64,000 bases of DNA from Polyodon spathula (lineage: Eukaryota; Chordata; Actinopteri; Acipenseriformes; Polyodontidae): contig NC_054555.1 of NCBI RefSeq assembly GCF_017654505.1, forward strand, positions 8,556,835-8,620,834, given 5' to 3'. The notes below the pieces were generated by a model, which did not search any database, had not been told where the DNA came from, and saw nothing but the letters and a program-made list of their open reading frames with translations. Each line of letters opens with the position of its first letter. The stretch's first letter is position 1. Below, piece after piece: positions 12,272-24,300 of the stretch. Both the position numbers and the translations under genes were made by a program.

Positions 12272-13434
12272 AAGTATAGTGATAAGCTAGATCTGTTATT
12301 GCTCATTTGTTCACTGCTCTAGCAAGCCAGTGAACTTACCTGAAATCTCAATTTACAGGAACCCTGCATGAGTTTCATACAGAAGATTGGACACCCAGAG
12401 AATAAAGATAAAGTTGGTAGATATAGAGGAGGGTTGTTTTGTACGGATCTTTGACTTCTAAAACCACATATCAAACAACAACATTGAAACTGCCCACACA
12501 TCATCATTTCCTATTGGTGAAAAAGGGGGTGCCATATGTAATGACACAGACACAAACGAGAGGCTGGTGTAACTGTGAAAATGCCTGCAGAATCATGAAG
12601 ATTAAAAGTGCTGCAGTTAATAGAATATCATGGCAAAAGAAATGTAATTTCCTATCCCATCTCTTTATTTGCAGAACTGGCACCAACTTCTTGCTATTAA
12701 CATAATATTGCAACACTGTTTATCCATCTTTGTCAACAGTACGACACCACCATCAAATTATTGCCTTGTAGAAAACACTCTGTCTGCTGAACTTGCTATA
12801 CACTGGATTTAGGATTACATTTAAAGTGCTTTTGAAAGCAGTATGCCTATAAAAGTATCCTACTGGCAAAATAACATGTCTAAACACATCTTTGTTTTTA
12901 AGAGCAAGACAGCATCCATGTGTATGCATAATTAAATGAACAAATAAAGATTGTATTCTCCACAAGGAAATCAGTTATATATATGTATTTTAAATGCATG
13001 CATTCCATTTTACCAGGAGGCAAAAACATTGCATAATGGGAATACAAATCATGTCCAATGAAGAGTTGAGGGGTGCATATCAGATACAAGCTTTTGTTTT
13101 CCATATACAGAAACAATCAATTGTGTAGCAAAATCCTTTTCGACAAGTCATTATTAAGTCGAGAACTCCCAAACAGTGGATTATTTTAGGTCAAGTTGGA
13201 TTAGCCCCTGGCTTCTATAAGACACAGGGTTCCTCAACCTGAAATTCCATGAAAAGTCTTTAGCGAAAGGCTTGTGATGGAGCCTATCTGTATATGTACT
13301 GACTTACAAAATGTGAGCCATGCAAAATGCCATTCACTGTTCGCTTTAGCTGAAAAGTACTTTGAAGAGGGTTTGCCAATAACAACATCTGCTCTTCCCT
13401 GGCCAGTCCTTGGTGTTTTCAAAGTCCTCCTACT

Positions 13435-13436
<2 letters not shown>

Positions 13437-13485
<49 letters not shown>
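13437..13485. repeat. (CT)n microsatellite
   Basis: About 23 CT units, a pure pyrimidine tract. Confidence 0.97.
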
Positions 13486-13491
<6 letters not shown>

Positions 13492-14300
13492 TCAATCCTT
13501 TTTTAATTGGTCAGTTAGTTTGGCAACACTGCACATTAGACTCAGCTCAGGCAGCCGTTACTATAGAGCTTGGGGCTCCTCTGTGCTGCTGTGAAACAGC
13601 AGGCTGGAGTCAAACCTGTAAAGGCAGCAGCAGACACTGGATTTAATGGAAAAAAAAAAAAGTAGACAAGCTACAGGGGAAACTTGCAAATCTCAGCCAC
13701 TTCCATGGAATTTTCACCCTTCCTAGGATTGATCACCAGGTGAAATACTGCAGGGAATGGCAGAGATGGGGAAACAACAGGTAAGGCAAGTCCCCACGTG
13801 GGCTACAATACGACCAATCTGTTACTACACAAACATTTCCACACTGAATTCCCTTTTATGACGCCTTATAGATATTCAAAACAACAGATTCAATTCACAG
13901 TAACAGCTGTAACAAGCCTTGATAAATTCCACTATTATTTATATGAACACCCATATTATAATCCCTATTCATATAACCTGACACACTTGTTTTTTTATAA
14001 AGCATTTATTGCTTGTAACTCAAGGCATTGTCAACACTAAAACTGAAAAAGTGCAAAACCATTAATATGCTGGGATATGAAAAAAAAATCAGATGGCATT
14101 ATTAGAAATAGTGAGCTTTCTGCATAATTTGAAGTGTGTAGAACATGATTTAGCCTCACCTCCCAGAGGAACCTGTGAGATAAATACCAGTCCCAGGACA
14201 TTTAGAAAGTGGCAGTGAAGAAATATCTAATAGAATACCCATTAGAGGCATTTCCTATTTGTTTATTCTTCCTTATAAAACTAGGTATAGTATTTAAATG

Positions 14301-14336
14301 TAAGTATGTATGAATGTATGTATGTATGTATGTCTA

Positions 14337-14395
<59 letters not shown>

Positions 14396-14400
14396 TTATC
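14301..14400. repeat. Compound (TATG)n-(CTAT)n microsatellite
   Basis: About six TATG/TGTA-type units pass directly into about 15 CTAT units. Confidence 0.95.
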
Positions 14401-15794
14401 ATGCTCTACGTGGCTATATAATTAAATGGTTAGTTGTGCACACAACACCAAACATTGCTTAACAACCGAGAAGAGAGTATATCGATTTTATATTGTATGT
14501 TACTTTTAAGGTCTAGTGCAGGAGTACAAAAGTGAGAGCGAGTCAATCAAAATCTGGATCAGGTGAGCTTTTGCACAGTTAAGCAAGAGAGAATCCCACT
14601 TAAAGATCAACCAGTACACCCTTTTCAGAATCTTTTTTTTCTTCTTTAATGGACCAATTCACATTTCTTTCTTTTTTTTTTCTTTTTGCTGTTGAAGTAA
14701 TCAAAGAAAGGGTGTCAAAGAAATGAGATGAGCAGAAAGCTGGGTTGATCCCCACAGGCATTATGAATCAGTGACTAACTTTTCACTGATTGCAGAGAGA
14801 GTCTAGGGCTGTGAATCTCTAATTAGCACAGGCAGCAGGTCACTTGCCTGGTTTACAAGAGACAAGCGTATGAAAATGTACGGGGGTTGAACAAAAATGC
14901 AGAAGATGACTAACAGCCTATGGGGACCTGTTCATGATATTTTATTATAGACTTCACTGAGCCTTGCCTATTTTTAACACTTCTATTCTTTATACATTCT
15001 ATATACATATAACAGTGATGCCTAATGTATCATAACAGTACTTAATGCATGTGAATTGAAGCATAACTATATAATGTTATGTTCACCTTGCATCCATCAG
15101 CCCCAGCAGGTTTCTTGGTTCAACTTTACCTGGCTTTAGAGCTGAACTTGCAGGGTGTGTACAAACAGACCCCCTGGGACTGCCCCCTCCTTCTCAGTGG
15201 AAGAAGTGCTGTACTCAGCATAATCATTCCCACAATATATCACACAACAGACTCATTTAGAGCTGGCCAATTTACTATGAGGGAGGCTGGGACAAACTAG
15301 GGCTATTTATTCACTGTGACAGGAGCACAGCAAGGTATTGCAGATAAGGAAGAAATAAACAACAGCAGAAAGCTACATAAATTCCCTTCCAGGCTTGAGC
15401 GAGGCAGCAGGACTGAAAATGTCCCCAAGAGACAATGTTTTATAAAATGCATTGAATGAATGCTTCTAAAGCACAGTAAACTGAAGTGCGTGCATACATG
15501 AACCCTTAATCTGTATAAAACTACATCTGCAAACCAGTTTTAACCACATGGGTGTCAATCAGTGTCGGAAGTACAGAGTTACTAGTCCATTTAATAAAAC
15601 CCCAAAGTATAATTTATATTTCTTTAAGAATGTATTTCTGACTCTTGCAATACACCAAGCAGCAGGATCTGGGCCTAATCAGCTTAGTTGTTACAGATGA
15701 AGTATTGGAGGGCATTTAGAGTGAAACAAAACTATTCATCATTATGTTTCTTTTTCTTCTATGAGTTACTCAATAACTTTTTGAACTACGTATA

Positions 15795-15960
15795 ACGGCT
15801 TAGTGGTTAGAAATAATGCTAAAGGCATTGCCAAGTCCCACATGCCCTAGATAAGTTTGGGCTATCCTCCGTGAAGAGTTCACTTGCAGAGAATAGGTTG
15901 TATTTCAAAGCAGCACTATGCTCTGTGGTTCCCTTAGTCAGCAGTAGGAGGTTGGGAGCA
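15795..15960 (+). repeat. Possible tRNA-SINE relic
   Basis: GGCTTAGTGGTTAG (15796-15809) resembles a Pol III A box of tRNA-derived SINEs. The B box is degraded (CCAAGTCCCA), so the call is weak. Confidence 0.3.
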
Positions 15961-16080
15961 AGGTCATCCTCTCCAGCAGAAACATGATAAGCTATCGCTC
16001 TGTTCTAATGATTGAGTTACACCTCATCACCACACACCATCCTCAGCTAAGCAGTTGGTGAACCAGTACCCTCTTATAAA

Positions 16081-16260
16081 ATGCTCCTATAGTAAAAGAA
16101 TAGCAAATTACAATAAAGCACAGTGAAAGCATAGTAAAGCATAGATAAGCATGGTAATGCAGGTATGATAAAGCATATTACCAATGCCTAAAAAAAGTAC
16201 ACTGTAGTAAATGCATAGTATAAAATGGCAAAAATACCATGAAAAATACTGTGCTAAACT
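16081..16260. repeat. Degenerate AAAGCAT/TAGTAAA repeat tract
   Basis: About ten imperfect units of the kind AGTAAAGCATAG, ATAAGCATGG and ATAAAGCATA over 170 bp, with irregular spacing. Neither a simple microsatellite nor a recognised transposon. Confidence 0.55.
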
Positions 16261-18953
16261 CTTACAAGGGCCATCAGTGTACCATGCAGAATCATCCCCC
16301 ATGTTCTTAACCTTTCTTGGTTGGGAACATAATTGACTTGAAAGATGTACCCATTGTCAATATACCACCCAAACATCAATTAGCACTGATCCATGCAGAT
16401 ATCCCATGTAAAGGACCATAGTATGTTTCCACAGAGAACTACCCACTCCTAAAATATGTAAGGTGGTATTGGTGGATTTACAAAAACGTCTCTCTGGGGG
16501 AGTTGCAATAATGTAGTTGGAGATTCTTAACTAGACGTGATAGTGTGCAGTACTGCCTGTAGTTATTGTTTGTGGGCAGCTAAAACTACACATGCAACTC
16601 TCAGTCTTTGTCAAGCAGTGTTCCAAAGGGACCATACAACTGATCTCTGCTACCCTGATAGCTGCAAGGAAATAGGCACTGACCCAGTGCCAGAAACCAT
16701 CATTGGTATTCACTGTAGCGGACCCCAAGTCGCTCCCCTAGAGGTTAGTGGAGGGTGGGGGGGAGAAGGATGCACAATGCGAGACGCATTGTATCCCCCC
16801 AGCAGCAAAGGCTTAGGACATGCCTGTCATTGTGGGTCTGCCCTGCAGTCACTCAAGCAGAATAGTACTAGTTTTTCTCTTTATTTTTCATGGTCTTAAA
16901 AAGACAATAATGCAATGCATCCGTGGGAAGCATGCACACAAGAAGCCTTTGATTAACCACAATGTCCCAAGCTCCTGCACTTCTTGTGAAGGGTTTCAGG
17001 AGAAGAGATTTTCTTTTCTTTTTTTTTTCTTCAAAAAAATAGCCTCTTAACTGTGCAGTGTCCAGGCTTACACTTCCTCTTCAAGGCACAAGCACACAGG
17101 GAAACATACACATGTTGATGAGTTCAAAACAATGGACCCAACATTTCATCTCAGGTAAAGAGAGAGGGATGGTCAAAATGGCAGGACAGATAACTTTATG
17201 TTGGACTATTTAATCTCAAAATGTATTAAATATACAAAGAACAGAGCTAGTTGGTCTTTAGTTGCTTGTTTCATTCATAAAATTCTTGAGCGGAATTGAA
17301 GGCAGGATATTCAGTGTCTAGGGGGGGTTTGTTTTTTATTATGATTGGTCAAATTCATACAACTTTAATTCCTGAATAATTTAAATACTATTTTATAAAG
17401 ACTGTTTTGAGCCAAACAATGTCATTCTTGTTTATAGTTTAATGAATAAAAGGTTTATTTGATTTATCAAATCAGCTTTTATGATTAGAACTAGTAACAT
17501 ACTTTTTGGACTGTGGTAATACTGCAAAACCATGTAAAAAACCTAAACATAATGTGCTTTTTCAATAATTAGCATAATTGAGTTACAATAAGCTCGTCGA
17601 GCAACCATAACATTAATATGCAGTTTGTACTACTAGTGATTAATTCTGGAGATAGTTTGTACCAAATTGCCTGAAACACAGAACAACATATACTGGATAT
17701 ATTATTCATCAGACAACATAGGTGTGTGCGGTCCTGTGTGAATTTTCTACCCTTCACAATAAATTAAGAAAGCTAAATCTTGACAATGGGAGATTAATTC
17801 AGTGGCTCATAATTATCTATAAATGTGTGCCAAGTTATTTACGATGTTACATTACTGCTTCCCAAAGCAATTATCAAGTTCCATCTGCTGGAAGACACTT
17901 AACCTGCAATGTATTTAAAAAAAAAAGAGTAGGGCCACATACAGTATCTTTTCAAATTCTCACCATCACAACATAACTTTTAAAGAACGCTGCCTTATAA
18001 TGTTTACTTCACACCAAATTCTTCACTTCTTTTTTTGTGAATCAATTTTATGGGGAAACATTTGTCACACTTATGCCAAACCTTTAGCAGAAACACACAT
18101 GTACAGTAAATATAACTGAAAAGCACATTGAAACTAGTATACTGTTTAGTCTCAGTTTAGTTCCAGTAATTACAAATCAAACAGCAAATGTGTGACGTTG
18201 TCTCTTTAAGGATGCAGGGATCCATTTTGAAAAACAGTGGCAATCCAATTTTATTATTTAAAGGAAATTAGGAAAATAGGATGGGAAGAGGGTGTCTGTA
18301 AGAAGCGCTGAGATTTACCAGAAGGAAGGATCATGTGCAGGACTAATGGAATTACTGTCCATTATCTGGGGTGCTTGATTTCATTTTAGGGGTTAGAAAA
18401 AAATCCACAAAAGGCCTATTTTGTTCCACCAGAATCCTTAATTCTTAATTTTACTGAAACTAAAGTAATCTAATAATAATCTGATAGACTGTAAGGGAAA
18501 GTTATATGATTAACAGCCTCAACCTATTTTATTTAAGAATTGGTATCCTTAGTCTGTACTATAGAACTCTCAGAGCTGATTTATAGCAGCTGTATGCACC
18601 AGTCTCATTATATTCCCGATTCTTAGAGCAGAATAATGCAAAGTGACTGTGATCTGTAAATTTAAAACTACTGTGATACCCTCCCTTTCCTATAAAGTCC
18701 TTCAATATGTGGGTCATATCCCTGGTTAACTGTGTTTAACAATACAGACTCTTAGCCAGCTTAACACAATACCTTTGGCTCAATAACGTATATGGAGATT
18801 CAATGAAGTATACTAAACAAGAACAAAATGTTTACACGTCTATTGAAGTTATATTGAATGTACATACGTGTTCCTATTGAAGGAATACAAAAAGTGTGAC
18901 AAACTGTCTAAATTACCTATCCCCTTAACTTTCTAATACTATATACACATAGT

Positions 18954-18959
<6 letters not shown>
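16261..18959. other. Non-coding, nothing recognised
   Basis: The region 16540-16900 is locally GC-richer and open in both strands over about 65-120 codons, but it shows no conserved motif. No splice pair was convincing. The remainder is AT-rich. Confidence 0.4.

Positions 18960-18995
<36 letters not shown>
18960..18995. repeat. (GT)n microsatellite
   Basis: About 18 TG units following a degenerate TGTATG start. Confidence 0.95.
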
Positions 18996-18996
<1 letters not shown>

Positions 18997-19220
18997 TTGA
19001 GTTATCTGCATTCACTGGAGAATGCAAATTATATTAGAAAATGACCTTTGCACATATTTCAAACTTGAATGCCTAATGACTTGCACTTGCATTTTCATAT
19101 GAATTTTTTTCACCTGCCTCTTTGAGCTGAGCTGGTGTGGCCCTACCCAATCTCAGTATGACATCCAGTGTATTGGATGTTGAGAGCTCTGTTTAACCTT
19201 GTGTTAATCATGCAAGAGCA

Positions 19221-19260
19221 CCCAATCACAATACCAGGAGATTCCATGTGCATATATAAG
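19221..19260 (+). promoter_or_regulatory. CCAAT/TATA-like pair
   Basis: CCCAATCAC (19221-19229) is followed 22 bp later by CATATATAAG (19251-19260). The arrangement resembles a Pol II core promoter, perhaps from a decayed transposon, but no gene or LTR ends were found. Weak call. Confidence 0.25.
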
Positions 19261-19530
19261 GCAGCACCTGTCACATGAGTCCACCTATTATATCTGTCAC
19301 TGGAAGCAACACTAGCAGATGGGAAACACATTGCGGAGGTCATTGCAATCAATGCTTTCATTTACATTTTAAAAACTCAAACTATGTCAACTTGAAGCTC
19401 TGGAAAGTTTATCAGCTGGATAATATTGTTTTTCTTTTCTTTAGGTGGCTGAAAAAGATCTCACTTAAAAAGCTACCATTGAGGAAAGGTCTAATTAGGG
19501 GACATAATGTACCTCCGTTCCAATTTATTG

Positions 19531-20078
19531 CATTCCTTTGAATTTAAGAAGTACTTTTTAAACCATTTTTTTTCTTCTCAATAATAGCCTGCATCTTTGT
19601 GACTGACTGTCGAGAAAAGACGAACAAAAACATCACTGCCCAAATACACAAACACAGCAACGTGACTGACTGACGAGAAAAGACAAACCAAGACATTACT
19701 ACCCAATCTCGAATCACCCAGGACATACAGGCAGCCATTTTCAAAGAAGTGTCATTAGCTTCCTGAAGAATTCGAAGAGAAGTTTTTACAATTTCAGCGT
19801 TTCTAACTTTCTAACTATTTTTTGACATGTTAAGCAATACCACAGTTCACAAATTGGGAGAAAAACAGGTGTGAGTAATCACGACTGGAAATGAAAAGCA
19901 GCACATAACTGCAATAGTCTCTGTGGTAGTAGACAGCCGCAAACTGCCTCCATATGCGTAACTGAGGTTGTATCTTTGTAAATGCATATTTATTTAATGT
20001 TTTATTTTTTCCTCAAATTGAGGGTGGGAAATTTAGATTTTAAATTCAAGGTCATCTTAAATTCGAAGGAATACGGTA
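19531..20078. mobile_element. Non-autonomous DNA element with about 25-bp TIRs
   Basis: The left end, CATTCCTTTGAATTTAAGAAG, is matched by the right end read on the minus strand, GTATTCCTTCGAATTTAAGATG, followed on both by similar bases. Length is about 550 bp and there is no transposase frame. The interior carries a two-copy 63-bp tandem repeat. Exact ends and target duplication are not resolved. Confidence 0.6.
19599..19711 (+). repeat. Two-copy tandem repeat, 63-bp period
   Basis: GTGACTGACTGTCGAGAAAA at 19599 recurs as GTGACTGACTGACGAGAAAA at 19662, followed by similar bases (CATCACTGCCCAA and CATTACTACCCAA). It lies inside the 19531-20078 TIR element. Confidence 0.8.
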
Positions 20079-21065
20079 CTTAAAAGAAAATCTTTGATTA
20101 CAGGAGGGTTAAGTCATAAAAGTAAATATACTTTCATTATAACTGAAGTACACCAGTGTATTTCACAGTTTCTGTTCTGTCTCCTTGTCTTACACAATTA
20201 ATCCTTAATTATCTGAGTGCTTACATGTTGGACTGTTTGTTTAATGATGAACTTAATCTTCAGATAACTCTTAGGCACATGTATTGTTTGCACACAGTGT
20301 ATAATTTGGTTCTTTTCCAGTATGTACAGTAGATGCCCAGTACTCATGCATCCTGGAAAGCTTTTTCACTGAAAGAGACCATCCCTAGCTGACTTGCAGC
20401 TTCTCTAAATTCCACACCCATACCACAACAGTACTTCCCTAGGAAAGGCAAATGAATTCAGCCACTATGTAAGACCAATGCACCCCTGACCTCTTTTCTA
20501 CATGCTTGGATATGTGTCAGGGCCACAGAATCAAGAGTTTTCCTTATGATGCCATACTTTTGGAAATCATAAGGAACTTGGATCTTTTGGATCTATGGAA
20601 AAAAAAATAAAATGATATGGCTTGGTTTCAGACTTCACCTCAACACTGGCTCTGACTGGACAGGGCATATAGATGCATGTTCAAATCATCTGATAAGATG
20701 ATATCCACTATTTCTAACCTTTTTGCTTCTATAGTTATGCAGTCAAGGGGAAAAACTGCCTTAATTGCCCTTACCAAGGATATTATATTTTGAATGTGAT
20801 ATGCAATCAACAAAGTCCATTGCATTCATGTTCACTGAGATGTGTATTTAGTAATACAAATATACTTAAGATTGAGAAGAAAAAACAAAGCTACATCCTT
20901 ACCGTAGTTACCATAGAAACATTGTTGTCCTGTGCTCATTCTGCAGGAATTTACCATCACATGAAGCCCACTTAGCAATGAATCTGATTGGCTGGCTGAA
21001 TAGAGTAAGAGTTATAATTGATATTTTACAGAAAAGGTTGAGGGGCACCGCTGGCAGAAGTGGTG
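20079..21065. other. Intron downstream of the PCDH1 exon
   Basis: Non-coding and AT-rich; no repeat recognised. It lies 3' of the exon on the minus strand and starts with the GTAAGC donor. No second protocadherin exon was found. Confidence 0.5.
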
Positions 21066-21074
21066 CAGCTTACC
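21066..21074 (-). promoter_or_regulatory. 5' splice site of the PCDH1 exon
   Basis: The minus-strand sequence AACG|GTAAGC places the exon end at 21074 with GT at 21073-21072. The reading frame stays open a few codons into the intron (GKLHHF...), but similarity to protocadherins stops exactly at the junction. Confidence 0.8.
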
Positions 21075-21293
21075 GTTTTCGGGGTGTTCCATCTCACCAA
21101 TGCTGCCGTCAGGAGTGGTGCGCTCATAGTGATCCTCGGGAAGGGCCAGGGGTCCAATTCGGGGTCCTGACGATGATTTACTGCTGGGGGTCTCTGACTC
21201 TTCTAGCCCACTGTCATAGTAGTTGTGCTGAGAGGGGTCCTGCAGGTCTTGTGCCTGATTGGCTGTGGAGAATGTCACCCGTCGATGAGGCAG
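21074..21293 (-). CDS. pcdh1: Protocadherin-1 internal cytoplasmic exon
   Basis: Encodes 73 codons of the intracellular tail of a delta-1 protocadherin, a membrane adhesion molecule. On the minus strand a pyrimidine-rich tract ends in GCTCGCAG, and the exon opens in phase 0 with LPHRRVTF. Residues 4-8, RRVTF, are the conserved CM3 motif, an RVxF-type docking site for PP1. Then come a Tyr/Asp/Glu/Ser-rich block (DSGLEESETPSSKSSSGPR, residues 27-45) and an acidic end (EDHYERTTPDGSIGEMEHPEN). The donor is AACG|GTAAGC, so the exon leaves in phase 1; in known PCDH1 the next residue is Asp, which that phase allows. Its 220 nt are not a multiple of 3, so inclusion or skipping changes the downstream frame; mammalian PCDH1 has short and long cytoplasmic isoforms. 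By remembered family sequence PCDH1 fits better than PCDH7 (which has FRRVTFSVVSQPQD here) or PCDH9/11. Neighbouring exons are not in the window. The family call is near certain; the paralogue is fairly sure. Confidence 0.9.
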
Positions 21294-21330
21294 CTGCGAG
21301 CAAACAGGAGGAAAACGAGACTTGAAGCAT
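21294..21330 (-). promoter_or_regulatory. 3' splice site of the PCDH1 exon
   Basis: Read on the minus strand, the intron ends in a pyrimidine-rich stretch (TCTCGTTTTCCTCCTGTTTG) followed by CTCGCAG, immediately before codon CTG of LPHRRVTF. This fixes the exon start better than any ATG could. The next codon boundary agrees with the known PCDH1 junction after a Lys-Gln pair, which is family knowledge rather than something seen here. Confidence 0.8.
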
Positions 21331-24300
21331 GGGTGGCTTCATGAGCAAAATAAGAAACGTCCCTGCCTATAGGAAAGGGATACATCTATTTCTAACATGT
21401 CTAAACTGAAGTGATTTATTCTTGGTCTTTTTATGGCTGAAATCATTTCCCTTGACATTGCTTTCACATTATAGCATACCAATAGTGGTATATTAATGAA
21501 AATAATCATCACAATAATAAAGCCATTATTCTCTGATAATCCAGTTATGGCAATAAAAAAGAAGCTTGGCAATGCTATGGGATCATTGACAATATACAAT
21601 GTCTTCATCGGGGTATAACATTGATATAACAGCACATTCAACAAGCCAGTAAACCCTACCGGTACCTCACTAGTGTAAGTTACTGTGATCAGGTACCTTA
21701 GCAAAAAGAGCCCACACATAATAAGTCTTAATAAGCCTACTCATAACTAAACACATCTCGAGCTCCGTCAGCAGAGAAGTAGGCTAAGAATGTTTTTCCC
21801 CCAGGGGGGAAAGCAAGCTGGCAGAAATTAGTTTTAGTCACTATTGAAAGAGCAGGAAACAAATTGCTGCTGGCAGCTTAAACTGGCAGCTAAAAAACTG
21901 GAAACCCAGGCCGTCACCAATCCTCTTACTCACCCAACCATCTTAGTTTTACTAACTGTCTCAGAGTAACTAACATTGTCAAGCTTACTCTCCGACGAAA
22001 AAAAAAAAAAAAACTGTCAAGTCAAGCCAACCTATGCAACCCCTCTGCTCAGAATGCTAGAGGTATCAAAAATCAAGCATTTGCTTCAACAAAGAGTTTT
22101 TTACTGTTTTTCTTTATGCTCAGTGAAAAGATCCATTTTAACAGATTAATTAGAATCATTAGGCAGAGCTGTTTGCTCCAAAAGACTAGCTTTATTTGTT
22201 GCACCTGAAGCAGTTTTTCTTCTGGTGTTTCAGGAGTCTAAAGCCTTTTTCGTGTATTGCAAACACAGAAACACTTACGTTTACGGCTTTGATATCCAGC
22301 TAACCGATTCAACTGTCCTCCAGCCCAGCTCACTTAGTGCATCCTCATGGTTGGCAGTGGCTTAAGACTGTCCACGTTAACTGTAACTGCACGTACACTA
22401 ACTGCACAGTCACCTACATGACACATTTTATTGTTAGAAAAGCAACCTGTGGTTAATATTTGAAAATGTAAAACTCAAATTGAATCCTACGTTTGTCAGC
22501 TCTGTGTTTGTTTTTTGTTTTATTTTCAGTTTTCAGCTGTGCAATGTTTAAAATCCCATTTCCAGTGGCTTTTTCCTAATGGAATCCTCTTAACCTCCCC
22601 ACGATTTAATTTGACATGCTTTCCATCTACTGCTTTTGATTTTATTGGCAGCAAAATATCAGTTTTTCCACAAACTGTATGCTGTTCTGCTTTGATAGAA
22701 GGTACAGACCTTGTTAAATTCTGAAATACTAAACAGCAAACCTGCACACCCACACACAACACTGGGGGTTATTAAATACATACATTTTCTAGACCTTTGG
22801 TTCTACATTGTTTGTTCTGGAATAAATACAGGTCACATTGAAAATGAGTCTTCCCAGTACACATTTGCACTAACTTGCTTTGGTGAAGCACCAACCAACA
22901 AAAACTACAGCAAGTGCTATTTTTCCTTTACTTTCATTAACACCAAATTAACAAACTTCCATCATGGAAGATTAAAATAAACGGGGTTGCTGGAGGCCAA
23001 AAAATGATTGCTTTAAAACTGAAATCAAACAGAGACAGCTGAGATAATGAGACAGTTGTCTTGGAGTAAGCACAAAAGGGGTGGGAGAAGAAACGGGACT
23101 GTAGATAGATACCTTCGTGCTTGTTATCCCTTAAATATGCAGGCTAATGGTGTAGGGTTTACCTGTGCTTTGACCCCTGCTTAATTGCCTTCATCATCCA
23201 GCCATCTCCTCAGTAATTAAAAGATGACCCCATACACTGTGTAACCTTTTAACCTTAAATACTGCCTTGATATCCTCCCTTTGCTTCACAAACTAGGCAG
23301 GCTATTCTCTTAACCTAGAAGCACAGCACCACAGCAGCAAACTTACAGTGCAGCATGCTAGGATTAGGGAAAATGTTGCATAGGGAATTCTGCATGTTGT
23401 TAATACTTGGCAAGGTAATGTAAAGTGGTCAGAATAATAACTAAACAAATGTGTTTCCTGAATAAACGCACTTGAACCTTATATTTAAAAAAAAAAAAAA
23501 AAAAAAAAAAACATGCCATGTTAAAAAGCCCACATAATTGTGCTTGCTTGTTCCTTGTGCATTTCAATGATGTTGCAATTAACAAAGTATAAATTAATTC
23601 TGCTTTGAATTTGAATCCCAAATTTTTTTTAAAAAATACTACCTCTTTGTACAGACATGTAAGATGACTAAAAAATCAAAGTGTCAGTTTCCGAAATGGA
23701 TTACATTATTTACAAATGTCATTTATATAATGTATAAATCCTTTCAAGTACTGTGTTAACCAATCTGCCTGTCATTGTATCTGCAGACAATAAACCATTT
23801 AGGACCTTAACACTAGATGCACAATTTAACTGAAACTAGTATTATTAAGTATTATTACAGCTACTTACTAAATTGTATTAGTAAACACCCTTCTACCATA
23901 TAAAACATTATATTTGTCAGGTTCCTGAACTTTTAAACGTCTGCAATTCCAGGATTAGAAATGAATATTGTGTAGAATTTTAATATCGTAGACATGACTT
24001 TCAAGAAGACATAATTCAAAGACAATGGACAACACACAACTGCAAGGATATCTTACCTGCCATAATGTAATATTTCTTTATCAAATACACGAAGCATGTG
24101 CAAAAAATATGAATACTATCACTGATATTATGTCAATTTTATGGTTATCATTATGTATTTGACAGACGCTTTAGAGGTGGAGACATCTTAAGACACAAGT
24201 TGCTTTTTGCAATTCACTGATGTTTTTGTTTACTTGAATTTAAATGTACTGCTGTTATTTAGTGCTTGCTGTGCTGCAGGTGCACTTCTGTAAGATTTAG

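Larger units (their letters stand above)
9291..15790. other. Non-coding with several microsatellites
   Basis: Apart from the simple repeats listed separately (11411-11443, 12178-12271, 13437-13485, 14301-14400), no exon, RNA gene or transposon was recognised. The ORFs overlapping 13274-13646 are open because of the CT array and are not genes. Confidence 0.45.

Noticed and set aside
13274..13646. Two plus-strand ORFs of 78-106 codons with Leu-Ser runs
   Set aside because: They are open only because the CT array has no stop codons; there are no motifs outside it.
16537..16899. 120-codon plus-strand ORF in a GC-richer patch
   Set aside because: Also open on the minus strand; no conserved residues, no convincing splice pair.
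21074..21293. Assignment to PCDH7 rather than PCDH1
   Set aside because: PCDH7 has a different start and middle of this exon as I remember it (FRRVTFSVVSQPQD, LPEDNYERTTPDGSVGEMEH), while the sequence here follows the PCDH1 pattern. A direct alignment would settle it.
21339..21719. 126-codon minus-strand ORF just upstream of the PCDH1 acceptor
   Set aside because: AT-rich, hydrophobic composition without any protocadherin feature. The conserved sequence begins only after the AG at 21294, so this is intron.
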